Source: Streptomyces sp. NBC_00190 (lineage in GTDB: Bacteria; Actinomycetota; Actinomycetes; Streptomycetales; Streptomycetaceae). Taken from it: 64,000 nt of DNA. The position numbers were made by a program, and so were the translations under genes. The notes under the pieces were generated by a model. That model was given only the letters and a program-made list of their open reading frames with translations. It had not been told where the DNA came from and made no database searches. Positions 28,068 through 35,724 of this stretch are shown here, one piece after another (position 1 is the stretch's first letter; each line of letters starts with the position of its first letter). The stretch lies in the NCBI RefSeq assembly GCF_036203305.1, contig NZ_CP108131.1, forward strand, positions 5,828,001-5,892,000. The letters run 5' to 3'.

Positions 28068-29656
28068 CCACGGAACACCAGGCCCTCGCGCTGGTCCTGT
28101 TCAGTGTCTTCATCGCGGTGACCCTGGGCATCACCACCTGGGTCAGCCGGAACCGGCACGGGTCGGCCGAGGAGTTCTACGCGGGCGGGCGGCTGTTCTC
28201 CCCCCTGGAGAACGGTTTCGCTATCGCGGGCGACTACATGTCCGCCGCCTCCTTCCTCGGCATTTCGGGGTTGATCGCCCTCTTCGGCTACGACGGCCTG
28301 CTGTACTCGGTGGGGTTCCTCGTCGCCTGGCTGGTGGTGCTGTTCCTGGTCGCCGAACTGGTCCGCAACTGCGGGCGCTTCACCCTCGCCGACGTGGTCG
28401 CCGCCCGGATGAGCGAGCGGCCGGTGCGCATCGCGGCGGGCACCTCGTCGGTGGTCGTCTCCGTGCTCTACCTCGTCGCGCAGATGGTCGGCGCGGGCAG
28501 TCTGGTCGCCCTGCTCCTCGGCAATTCGAGCGCCGCGGCCCGGACGCTCACCGTGGTCGGCGTCGGCGCCCTGATGGTGGTCTACGTGTCCTTCGGGGGG
28601 ATGCGGGCCACGACCTGGATCCAGATCGTGAAGGCCGTGCTGCTGATGGGCGGGGCGATCACGCTGACCGTGCTCGTCCTCCTGCGCTTCCACGGGAACT
28701 TCGACCAGCTGCTCACGACCGCCGCCGGCCGGAGCGGGCACGGCCTGCGGTTCCTGAGTCCCGGCCTCAAGTACGGCGGGGGCTGGACCGCCCGCGTGGA
28801 CTTCATGAGCCTCGGTCTCGCACTGGTCCTGGGCACCGCCGGACTGCCGCACATCCTGTCGCGCTTCTACACCGTGCCCACCGCGCGGGCGGCGCGCCGC
28901 TCGGTGGTGTGGGCGATCGCGCTGATCGGCGGCTTCTACCTGATGACCATCGTGCTCGGCTTCGGGGCGGCGGCGCTCCTGGGCCCCGACGAGGTGCGGG
29001 CTTCCAACGCCTCCGGGAACACGGCCGTTCCGCTGCTCGCCGCCTTCCTCGGCGGCGGCGCCGACTCGGCGGGGGGCGCGGTGCTGTTCGCGTTCGTGGC
29101 CGCCATCGCCTTCGCCACGATCCTCGCGGTCGTCGCCGGGATCACCCTGGCCTCGTCGGCCTCCGTCGCCCACGACCTCTACGCCTCCCTCAAGAGGCGC
29201 CACGCCAGGCAGCGCAGCGAGGTCTCCGTGGCCCGGGCCGCGGCCGTCGGCATCGGGGCGGTGGCGATCGCCCTGGGGCTGCTCGCCCAGGACCTCAATG
29301 TGGCGTTCCTGGTGGGCCTGGCCTTCGCGGTGGCCGCCTCGGCCAACCTGCCGGTGCTGCTGTACTCGCTCTTCTGGCGCGGCTTCACCACGCGGGGAGC
29401 CGTCTGGTCGGTGTACGGCGGCCTGATCCCGGCGGTGCTGCTGGTCGTCCTCTCGCCGGTGGTGTCGGGGAGCCCCGAATCGCTCTTCCCGGGCGTGGAC
29501 TTCCAGTACTTCCCGCTGCAGAACCCGGGCATCGTCTCCATTCCGGTGGGCTTCCTGGCGGGCTGGCTGGGCACCGTCACCTCCGTCGAGGAGGCCGACG
29601 AGCGCAAGCACGCGGAGACCGAGGTGCGCTCGCTGACCGGCGCCGGAGCGGTGTGA
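28064..29656 (+). CDS. Sodium:solute symporter, ActP (cation/acetate) type
   Basis: 530 residues with about 13 hydrophobic helices. Conserved features are YAGGRLFSPLENGFAIAGDYMSAASFLG at the first two helices and LPHILSRFYTVPTARAARRSV, both typical of ActP. Uptake of acetate or related short monocarboxylates driven by Na or H is the family role. Starts at GTG overlapping the DUF485 stop (GTGA). Convergent with a CitB-type regulator, whose stop is only six bases away; no hairpin separates them. Context with citrate synthase genes supports a role in acetate or carboxylate use. Confidence 0.88.
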   Translation: MTTEHQALALVLFSVFIAVTLGITTWVSRNRHGSAEEFYAGGRLFSPLENGFAIAGDYMSAASFLGISGLIALFGYDGLLYSVGFLVAWLVVLFLVAELVRNCGRFTLADVVAARMSERPVRIAAGTSSVVVSVLYLVAQMVGAGSLVALLLGNSSAAARTLTVVGVGALMVVYVSFGGMRATTWIQIVKAVLLMGGAITLTVLVLLRFHGNFDQLLTTAAGRSGHGLRFLSPGLKYGGGWTARVDFMSLGLALVLGTAGLPHILSRFYTVPTARAARRSVVWAIALIGGFYLMTIVLGFGAAALLGPDEVRASNASGNTAVPLLAAFLGGGADSAGGAVLFAFVAAIAFATILAVVAGITLASSASVAHDLYASLKRRHARQRSEVSVARAAAVGIGAVAIALGLLAQDLNVAFLVGLAFAVAASANLPVLLYSLFWRGFTTRGAVWSVYGGLIPAVLLVVLSPVVSGSPESLFPGVDFQYFPLQNPGIVSIPVGFLAGWLGTVTSVEEADERKHAETEVRSLTGAGAV

Positions 29657-29662
29657 GCCCGT

Positions 29663-30361
29663 TCAGGACCCGTCCGACGGGAGCCAGGTGTAGCGGTGCT
29701 CGGGGCGGCCGGTCTCGCCGTAGCGCAGGGCCAGGCTGACGCGGCCGGAGCGTTCGAGGAGCTTGAGGTAGCGCTGGGCGGTCTGGCGGCTGATGCCCGC
29801 GCGGTCGGCGATCTGCTGGGTGGACAGCGGGCCGTCGGCGGAGCGCAGGACCTGGCGGACCAGTTCCGCGGTGGTGGGCGAGTGGCCTTTGGGCAGGTCG
29901 TTCGGGGATCCGGCGGCGGCGAGGGCGCCGAAGATCCGGTCCACCTCGGCCTGTTCGGCCTCGCCGCCCGTCTCCAGGGTGCGGCGCAGCGTTCCGTACG
30001 CCTCCAGCTTCGTGCGCAGGCCGGCGAAGGTGAAGGGCTTGACCAGGTACTGGAGGGCGCCGAGGCGCATGGCGGCCTGGACGGTGGCCAGGTCGCGCGC
30101 GGCCGTGACCATGATCACGTCGGTGCGGTGGCCGAGCTGGCGCAGGCGGCGCACCAGATCGAGGCCGTTCTCGTCCGGGAGGTAGTGGTCGAGGAGGATC
30201 AGGTCCACCGGGCGGGAGGTGAGGAAGTCGAGGGCCTCGGCCGCCGAATGGGCCTGCGCCGTCACCTGGAATCCGGGAACCTTCGCCACGTACTCCGCGT
30301 TGATCCGGGCAACACGCATGTCGTCGTCGACGACCAATACGTGGATCGGGGTCTCGTTCAT
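29663..30361 (-). CDS. CitB/DctR-type response regulator
   Basis: 232 residues. Receiver domain with acidic pocket DDD (11-13), phospho-acceptor Asp58 in LILLDHYLPDENG and Lys in YLVKPFTF. The C-terminal helix-turn-helix (about residues 178-230: LSTQQIADRAGISRQTAQRYLKLLERSG) is the CitB/DpiA form that senses via the adjacent kinase. It overlaps the kinase stop by four bases (ATGA), so they are translationally coupled. Likely controls carboxylate transport or citrate synthase genes nearby; direct repeats GCTTGCGTWA upstream of the operon may be its site. Confidence 0.9.
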   Translation of the reverse strand: MNETPIHVLVVDDDMRVARINAEYVAKVPGFQVTAQAHSAAEALDFLTSRPVDLILLDHYLPDENGLDLVRRLRQLGHRTDVIMVTAARDLATVQAAMRLGALQYLVKPFTFAGLRTKLEAYGTLRRTLETGGEAEQAEVDRIFGALAAAGSPNDLPKGHSPTTAELVRQVLRSADGPLSTQQIADRAGISRQTAQRYLKLLERSGRVSLALRYGETGRPEHRYTWLPSDGS

Positions 30362-32025
30362 CGCAGGGCCTCCGGGAGTACGACGGAGAACTCCGCCCCT
30401 CCGTCCGCTGTCTCGCCGGCCCGGGCGCTGCCGCCCTGCCGCTCCGCGAGGCGGCGTACGAGGGCGAGGCCCAGCCCGCGCTCGCGGTGGGCCTTGGGCT
30501 GCTTGGTCGACCAGCCTTCCGTGAAGATCTCCTCGCGGCGCGCGGCAGGGACCCCGGGGCCGCTGTCGCGTACGAGGAGCACGGCCGTGCGTCCTTCGGC
30601 GCGCAGCTCCACCTCGACCAGGGGCGCCGTCGAACCGGCCGCGGCGTCCAGGGCGTTGTCCACCAGGTTGCCGAGGATCGTGACGAGGCCGCCCGGGTCC
30701 ACGACCCGGTCGGGCAGGAGCGTGGCCGAGGCCAGCCGCAGGGGGACGCCTCGCTCCGCGGCCACCGTCGCCTTGCCTACGAGGAGGGCCGCCAGCAGCG
30801 GGTCGTGGACCTTCTCGGTGACCTGTTCGGCGGTGGTGCGGTGCACCCCGACGACCTCGGTCACGAACTCCACCGCCTCCTCGTGCAGGCCCAGCTCCAG
30901 CAGGCCGAGGAGGGTGTGGAGGCGGTTGGCGTGTTCGTGGTCCTGGGCGCGAAGGGCGTCGATCAGGCCCCGGGTGGAGTCGAGCTCGCGTCCCAGGTGC
31001 TCCAGTTCGGTGCGGTCGCGCAGGGTGGCGACGGCGCCGCCGTCCTCGGTGGGCATCCGGTTCGCGACCAGGACCCGCGGGCCCTGGACGGTGACCAGGT
31101 CCCGGCCGGTGACGCGGCCCGACAGGACGTCGGCGGTGCGCCCGGCGCCGAGTACGTCGTCCAGCGGGCGTCCGGCGAGGGAGCCGGCACAGTCCGCCGT
31201 GAGGCCGAGCAGCCGGTGGGCCTCGTCGTTGACGAGCCGGACCCGGCCCTCCCGGTCGAGAGCGATCACGCCTTCGCGGATGGAGTGCAGCATCGCCTCG
31301 CGTTCGGCGAGCAGCCCGGCGATGTCGGAGAAGGCCAGGTCGCGGGTCTGCCGATGGATCCTGCGGGACAGCAGGTAGGCGGCGAGGGCGCCCGCGGCCA
31401 GCGCACCGCCCGCGTAGGCGAGCAGGCCCGGGATGGCGCCGAGCAGCCGGTCGCGGACACTGTCGTAGGCGATGCCGACCGATACCGCGCCGACGATCTC
31501 GCCGTCGGCGGCCAGGAGCGGGACCTTGCCGCGGGCCGAGCGGCCCAGGGTGCCCTCGTCGATCTCCATGACCTCGCGGCCGGCCAGGGCGTCGCTGGGG
31601 TCGGTGGAGACGGGCAGCCCGATCCGTCCGGGGCTGGGATGCGACCGCCGGATGCCGTTCAGATCGATGACGACCACGTACTCGGCGCCCGTGGCCCGGC
31701 GGATCCGCTCGGCCGAGGACTGTACGGGGCTGTCGGCGGAAGCGCGGGAATCCAGGAGGTCTGCGGCCAGCGAGGGGTCGGCCGCGGCGCTCTGCGCGAT
31801 GGCCAGGGCGCGCCGCATGGCCTGGTCGTCGAGCTGCGCGCTCAGCGGAGCCAGGAACAGCCCGGTGGCCAGCGTGACGACCCCGCCTGCGATGGCCAGC
31901 TGGGTCAGCAGGATCTGCGAGACGGCCCGTCTGGGCAGCCCGAGGCGCCGAGCGCTCATGAGGAGGAACCGCATGAGCAGCAACGGTAAGTCGGCTCCGG
32001 CAAAAGCGGAATCTGTATCGTGCAC
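30358..32025 (-). CDS. CitA/DcuS-type sensor histidine kinase
   Basis: 555 residues. TM1 near residues 33-62 (ILLTQLAIAGGVVTLATGLF), an extracellular PDC sensor of about 130 residues with SHPSPGRIGLP, TM2 near 193-217, a PAS region with GVIALDREGRVRLVNDEAHRLLGL, a dimerisation helix DHEHANRLHTLLGLLELG with the phospho-His, and an ATPase with LVDNALDAA, DSGPGVP and GLGLALV. The group senses citrate or C4-dicarboxylates. The start is uncertain: GTG at 32025 has no clear ribosome site; MRFLLMSARRLG at 31974 is an alternative. It sits between the regulator and the HTH-citrate synthase, all on the minus strand. Confidence 0.88.
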   Translation of the reverse strand: MHDTDSAFAGADLPLLLMRFLLMSARRLGLPRRAVSQILLTQLAIAGGVVTLATGLFLAPLSAQLDDQAMRRALAIAQSAAADPSLAADLLDSRASADSPVQSSAERIRRATGAEYVVVIDLNGIRRSHPSPGRIGLPVSTDPSDALAGREVMEIDEGTLGRSARGKVPLLAADGEIVGAVSVGIAYDSVRDRLLGAIPGLLAYAGGALAAGALAAYLLSRRIHRQTRDLAFSDIAGLLAEREAMLHSIREGVIALDREGRVRLVNDEAHRLLGLTADCAGSLAGRPLDDVLGAGRTADVLSGRVTGRDLVTVQGPRVLVANRMPTEDGGAVATLRDRTELEHLGRELDSTRGLIDALRAQDHEHANRLHTLLGLLELGLHEEAVEFVTEVVGVHRTTAEQVTEKVHDPLLAALLVGKATVAAERGVPLRLASATLLPDRVVDPGGLVTILGNLVDNALDAAAGSTAPLVEVELRAEGRTAVLLVRDSGPGVPAARREEIFTEGWSTKQPKAHRERGLGLALVRRLAERQGGSARAGETADGGAEFSVVLPEALR

Positions 32026-32032
32026 GCGAAAC

Positions 32033-32061
32033 GCTTGCGTTATTTGTGTCGGCTTGCGTAA
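32033..32061. promoter_or_regulatory. Direct repeat GCTTGCGTWA upstream of kinase
   Basis: GCTTGCGTTA (32033-32042) and GCTTGCGTAA (32052-32061) are direct repeats 19 bases apart, just upstream of the kinase start, in an otherwise AT-richer gap. They could bind the response regulator. Function is inference. Confidence 0.35.
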
Positions 32062-32135
32062 GTGAGTGACAGTGGCATGGACGTGCGGTCAGGGCACTCG
32101 CTGCGCCATGCCCCCGGTGGATCCGGGCCGGCCCG

Positions 32136-33359
32136 TCACGGCATCGGCTGCGGCGGGCGCGGCCCCTGGTATTCGCCGCTCGGCCGCATCCGCAGGGGCC
32201 GCTCCTGGTACTCCTCCAGCGCGTGCGCGATCCAGCCCGCCGTGCGCGCCACCGCGAAGACCGTTTCGCCGGCCTCCGCCTCCATCCCGCACGACACCGT
32301 CAGCACCGCCAGCGCGAGGTCCACGTTGGCGTGCAGCCCGCCCTGCCGCGCCATCACCGCGGACACCTCGCGCGCCGCGGCCAGTGCGGGGCCCGCATGC
32401 GCCAGGCCTTCCAGCCGCCCGAACAGCGCCGCCGCGCGGGGGTCCTCGCCCCGGTACAGCCGGTGGCCGAGCCCCGGCACCCGGCGCCCCGCCCGCAGGT
32501 ACTCCGCCACCACCGGGGCGGCTCCGCCCCGCTCCAGGACCTCCACCAGCATCCGGTGCGCCAGCCGCCCGGCCGCGCCGTGCAGCGGTCCCTCCAGCGC
32601 GCCGAGTCCGGCCGATACCGCCGCGTACGGATGGGCCCGCGCCGACGCGGCCACCCGTACCGCCAGCGTGGAGGCGGCCAGATCATGGTCGGCGAGGAGC
32701 CCCAGCGCCAGGTCCAGGACGGCCAGTGCGTCCGGGTCCGGCTCCCGCTCGGTCAGCCGCGCCCACAGTTGCCGGGCCGTCCGGCCGTCGCCGGCCCACG
32801 GGGCGGGCCCGACCACGGGCAGGGCGCCGACCAGCGTGGGGATGAGGCAGCGCGCGGAGCCGAGTACGGCTTCCTCCGAAAGGTCGAAGCGCAGGGGATC
32901 GGCCACCGCGGCGGCGGCGACCGCCACCCGCAGCCGGTCCACGGGACCGCTGTGTGCCGGCAGGGCGGCCACCGCCCGCCGCGCCGCGGCGAGCGGCTCC
33001 GGGGGAGCGGTGAACCGGGCCCCGCGCGGGAGCGTTCCGGTCCAGAGCCACTCCGCGACCTCTTCGAAGGCGTACCGCGAGGCCAGTTCCACGGCGTCCA
33101 CGCCCCGGAAGTAGTAGCGGTCCGGCTCGATCAGCGTGAGGGCCGTCCGTACGGCGAGCTCCCCGGCCGGGGCCGCCGCCTCCCGCCGACTGCGCCGGGC
33201 CAGCTCCTCCACCTCGCGCGCGTCGAAGCTGCTGCCGCGCCCGACCGGGTCCCGTCGGCTCGTGAGCTGGCCCCGGCTGACGTAGGCGTACACGGTCGCG
33301 GGCTTCACCCCGAGCAGCTCGGCGGCTTGCCGGGTGGTGAGCCGTCGCTCTTCGTTCAT
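32136..33359 (-). CDS. Citrate synthase family protein with N-terminal helix-turn-helix
   Basis: 407 residues. Residues 4-60 are a MerR/excisionase-like DNA-binding domain (RLTTRQAAELLGVKPATVYAYVSRGQL and FDAREVEELARRS). The rest is a citrate synthase with the catalytic His in EGPLHGAAG, the second His in GLGHRLYRGEDPRA and the Asp in LHANVDLALAV, so it looks catalytically complete. It could condense acetyl-CoA with oxaloacetate or be a sensor of these. The ATG used follows AGGGTGG. It is divergent from a second citrate synthase across a 70-base AT-rich region with palindromes, which its own HTH could bind. Confidence 0.88.
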   Translation of the reverse strand: MNEERRLTTRQAAELLGVKPATVYAYVSRGQLTSRRDPVGRGSSFDAREVEELARRSRREAAAPAGELAVRTALTLIEPDRYYFRGVDAVELASRYAFEEVAEWLWTGTLPRGARFTAPPEPLAAARRAVAALPAHSGPVDRLRVAVAAAAVADPLRFDLSEEAVLGSARCLIPTLVGALPVVGPAPWAGDGRTARQLWARLTEREPDPDALAVLDLALGLLADHDLAASTLAVRVAASARAHPYAAVSAGLGALEGPLHGAAGRLAHRMLVEVLERGGAAPVVAEYLRAGRRVPGLGHRLYRGEDPRAAALFGRLEGLAHAGPALAAAREVSAVMARQGGLHANVDLALAVLTVSCGMEAEAGETVFAVARTAGWIAHALEEYQERPLRMRPSGEYQGPRPPQPMP

Positions 33360-33429
33360 GCACGCCACCCTACATATGTTGATTCAATCAATATTGACAA
33401 TGATTCCATCAATCATCGATGGTCGATGC
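33360..33429. promoter_or_regulatory. Divergent promoter of the two citrate synthase genes
   Basis: TTGATT-C-AATCAA (33379-33391) and TCAATATTGA (33388-33397) are overlapping palindromes in a markedly AT-rich 70-base gap. Plus-strand TTGACA (33394-33399) is a perfect -35; TGTCAA lies on the other strand, with ATATGT as a -10 for the leftward gene. The rightward transcript may be leaderless. Confidence 0.6.
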
Positions 33430-34590
33430 ATGAACACCACCGACACCACCGTCGAAGCACCCCGCGGTCTCGCGGGAGTCGTGGTCACCGAGACCGAGCT
33501 CGGTGACGTCCGGGGACGCGAGGGCTTCTACCACTACCGCCAGTACTCGGCCGTCGAGCTCGCCGGGAGCCGAAGCTTCGAGGACGTGTGGCACCTGATG
33601 TTCCGCGGCGCCCTGCCCGTGGACACCGCCGAGCGCGCCGCCTTCGCCGCCGAGACCGCGCCGCTGCGCCGGCTCCCCGACGAGGTGAGGGACGCCCTGC
33701 CCGCCCTCGCCCGGGCCACCGCGCTCTCCGGACCCCTCGCCGGACTGCGCACCGCGCTCTCGCTGCTCGGCGCCTCCGCGGGATTCCGCCCGGTCTACGA
33801 CCTCGACCCCGTCCGCCGGGCCGCCGACGCGCTGGCCGCCTGCGCCGCCGTACCGACCCTGCTCACCGCGCTGCACAGGCTGGGCCAGGGCCTGGAGCCC
33901 GTCGAGCCGCGCGATGACCTTCCGTACGCCGCCAACTACCTCTACATGCTGACCGGGCAGGAGCCCGACCCGGTCAAGGCCCGCGCGGTCGAGCGGTATC
34001 TGATCTCCACCATCGACCACGGCTTCAACGCCTCGACCTTCACCGCCCGCGTCATCGCCTCCACGGGCGCGGACGTCGCGGCCTGCCTGACCGGGGCGAT
34101 CGGCGCGCTCTCCGGCCCGCTGCACGGCGGCGCCCCGAGCCGGGCCCTGGACACCCTCGACGCCATCGGCACGGCGGACCGGATCGGACCGTGGATCCGC
34201 GAGCGGGTCCTGGCGGGTGACCGGATCATGGGCTTCGGCCACCCCGTCTACCGCACCGAGGATCCCCGCTCGCGCATGCTGCGCGACATCGCCCGCGGGT
34301 TCGGCGGCCCTCTCGTGGACCTCGCCGTCGAGGTCGAGCGGCAGGTCGAGGAGATTCTCGCCGAGCTCAAGCCGGGCCGCGAACTGCACACCAACGTGGA
34401 GTTCTACGCGGGCGTGGTCATGGAACTGTGCGGGCTCCCGCGCGAGATGTTCACCCCGACCTTCTGCGCGGCCCGAGTGGTCGGCTGGAGTGCCAACATC
34501 CTGGAACAGGCCGCCGACTCGAAGATCATCCGCCCGGCAGCCCGGTACGCCGGACCGCCCGCGCCGCAGCCGGTGCCGCCGCTCGGCTGA
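33430..34590 (+). CDS. Citrate synthase / 2-methylcitrate synthase family protein
   Basis: 386 residues. Opening GREGFYHYRQYSAVELAGSRSFEDVWHL is the family start. First His in SGPLHGGAPSRAL, second His in MGFGHPVYRTEDPRS. The third catalytic position reads LHTNVEFYAGVV, with Glu where most citrate synthases have Asp. Whether it makes citrate or 2-methylcitrate cannot be told. ATG at 33430 is chosen; a GTG-less upstream frame from 33334 is unlikely. Divergent from the HTH fusion. A COG0523 gene follows after 24 bases, perhaps in the same transcript. Confidence 0.88.
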   Translation: MNTTDTTVEAPRGLAGVVVTETELGDVRGREGFYHYRQYSAVELAGSRSFEDVWHLMFRGALPVDTAERAAFAAETAPLRRLPDEVRDALPALARATALSGPLAGLRTALSLLGASAGFRPVYDLDPVRRAADALAACAAVPTLLTALHRLGQGLEPVEPRDDLPYAANYLYMLTGQEPDPVKARAVERYLISTIDHGFNASTFTARVIASTGADVAACLTGAIGALSGPLHGGAPSRALDTLDAIGTADRIGPWIRERVLAGDRIMGFGHPVYRTEDPRSRMLRDIARGFGGPLVDLAVEVERQVEEILAELKPGRELHTNVEFYAGVVMELCGLPREMFTPTFCAARVVGWSANILEQAADSKIIRPAARYAGPPAPQPVPPLG

Positions 34591-34614
34591 CGGAGTCTGG
34601 CTACGATCGGCCGG

Positions 34615-35724
34615 GTGAACAGCAGGCAGCCCATCCCCGTCGTCGTCCTCGCCGGATTCCTCGGATCCGGCAAGACCACCGTCCTCAACCACCTCCTCGC
34701 CCACCGCGGGGGCACCCGGATCGGAGTCGTCGTCAACGACTTCGGTTCGATCGAGGTCGACGCCATGTCGGTGGCCGGCCAGCTCGGCGACTCGATGGTC
34801 TCCCTCGGCGGCGGCTGCCTGTGCTGCGCCGTCGACGGCAGCGAGCTCGACGCGTACCTGGAGAAGCTCGCCGCGCCCGTCCACCGCATCGACGTGATCG
34901 TCATCGAGGCGAGCGGGCTGGCCGAGCCCCAGGAGATGGTCCGGATGCTCGTGGCCAACGAGAATCCGGGCGTCCGCTACGGAGGCATGGTCGAGGTCGT
35001 GGACGCGGCGGAGTTCGACGCGACCCGGACCCGGCACCCGGAGACCGACCGCCACCTCGCCGTCGCGGACCTGGTCGTGCTCAACAAGACCGACCGGGTG
35101 GACGCCGCCGAGCGGGCCCGGATCGAGAAGGAGCTCGCCGCGCTCTGCGCCCCCGGCATTCCGGTCGTGGGCGCCGACCACGGGCGGATCGACCCGGAAC
35201 TGCTCTTCGACCGGCGGCCCTGGACCGAGACCCGCGGGCAGCTCTCCTTCGAGGACCTGCTCGCGGAAGCCGAGGACCACGGTGACGACCACGAAGTCGG
35301 CCACGAAGTCGGTCAGGGCCACAGCGGCCACGCGCACGCGGCGTACGAAAGCGTCGAGTTCGTCTCCGAGCAGGCTCTGTCACCGCGCCGGTTCATCGAC
35401 TTCCTCGACCGCCGCCCCGCCGGGCTCTACCGGATCAAGGGCTTCGTCTACTTCGGCGTGCCCGGGCACCAGGAGCGGTACGAGGTCCACGCGGTCGGCC
35501 GCTTCCTCCGCTTCGCCCCGCAGCCCTGGGGGCGGGGCGAGGCACGCCTGACGCAGCTGGTCCTGATCGGCTCCGGCACCGACGGGCCGGGCCTGCTGAG
35601 CGAACTGGAGGCCTGCCGCGAACCGGCCCCGCACGAGGCGCGCCCCGAGAGCATGTGGGGCGTACTGCGGTACGTGGCCAGGCCCGCGGACCCGGAGGCC
35701 GAGGCCCCCGAAGCCGTTCTCTAG
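34615..35724 (+). CDS. COG0523 (CobW-like) metal-GTPase
   Basis: 369 residues. Walker A GFLGSGKTT near residue 15, the metal motif GGCLCCAV near 63 (CxCC form), a Walker B/switch EASGLAEP and NKTD. A His-rich loop of about 22 residues (HGDDHEVGHEVGQGHSGHAH, near 222-243) is a likely metal store. The C-terminal CobW domain ends ...EAVL. These GTPases insert or traffic Zn, Co or other metals. The stop TAG lies within CTAG, which is also the left target duplication of an insertion sequence, so the IS sits right at this stop. GTG start with TCGGCCGG upstream. Confidence 0.9.
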   Translation: MNSRQPIPVVVLAGFLGSGKTTVLNHLLAHRGGTRIGVVVNDFGSIEVDAMSVAGQLGDSMVSLGGGCLCCAVDGSELDAYLEKLAAPVHRIDVIVIEASGLAEPQEMVRMLVANENPGVRYGGMVEVVDAAEFDATRTRHPETDRHLAVADLVVLNKTDRVDAAERARIEKELAALCAPGIPVVGADHGRIDPELLFDRRPWTETRGQLSFEDLLAEAEDHGDDHEVGHEVGQGHSGHAHAAYESVEFVSEQALSPRRFIDFLDRRPAGLYRIKGFVYFGVPGHQERYEVHAVGRFLRFAPQPWGRGEARLTQLVLIGSGTDGPGLLSELEACREPAPHEARPESMWGVLRYVARPADPEAEAPEAVL

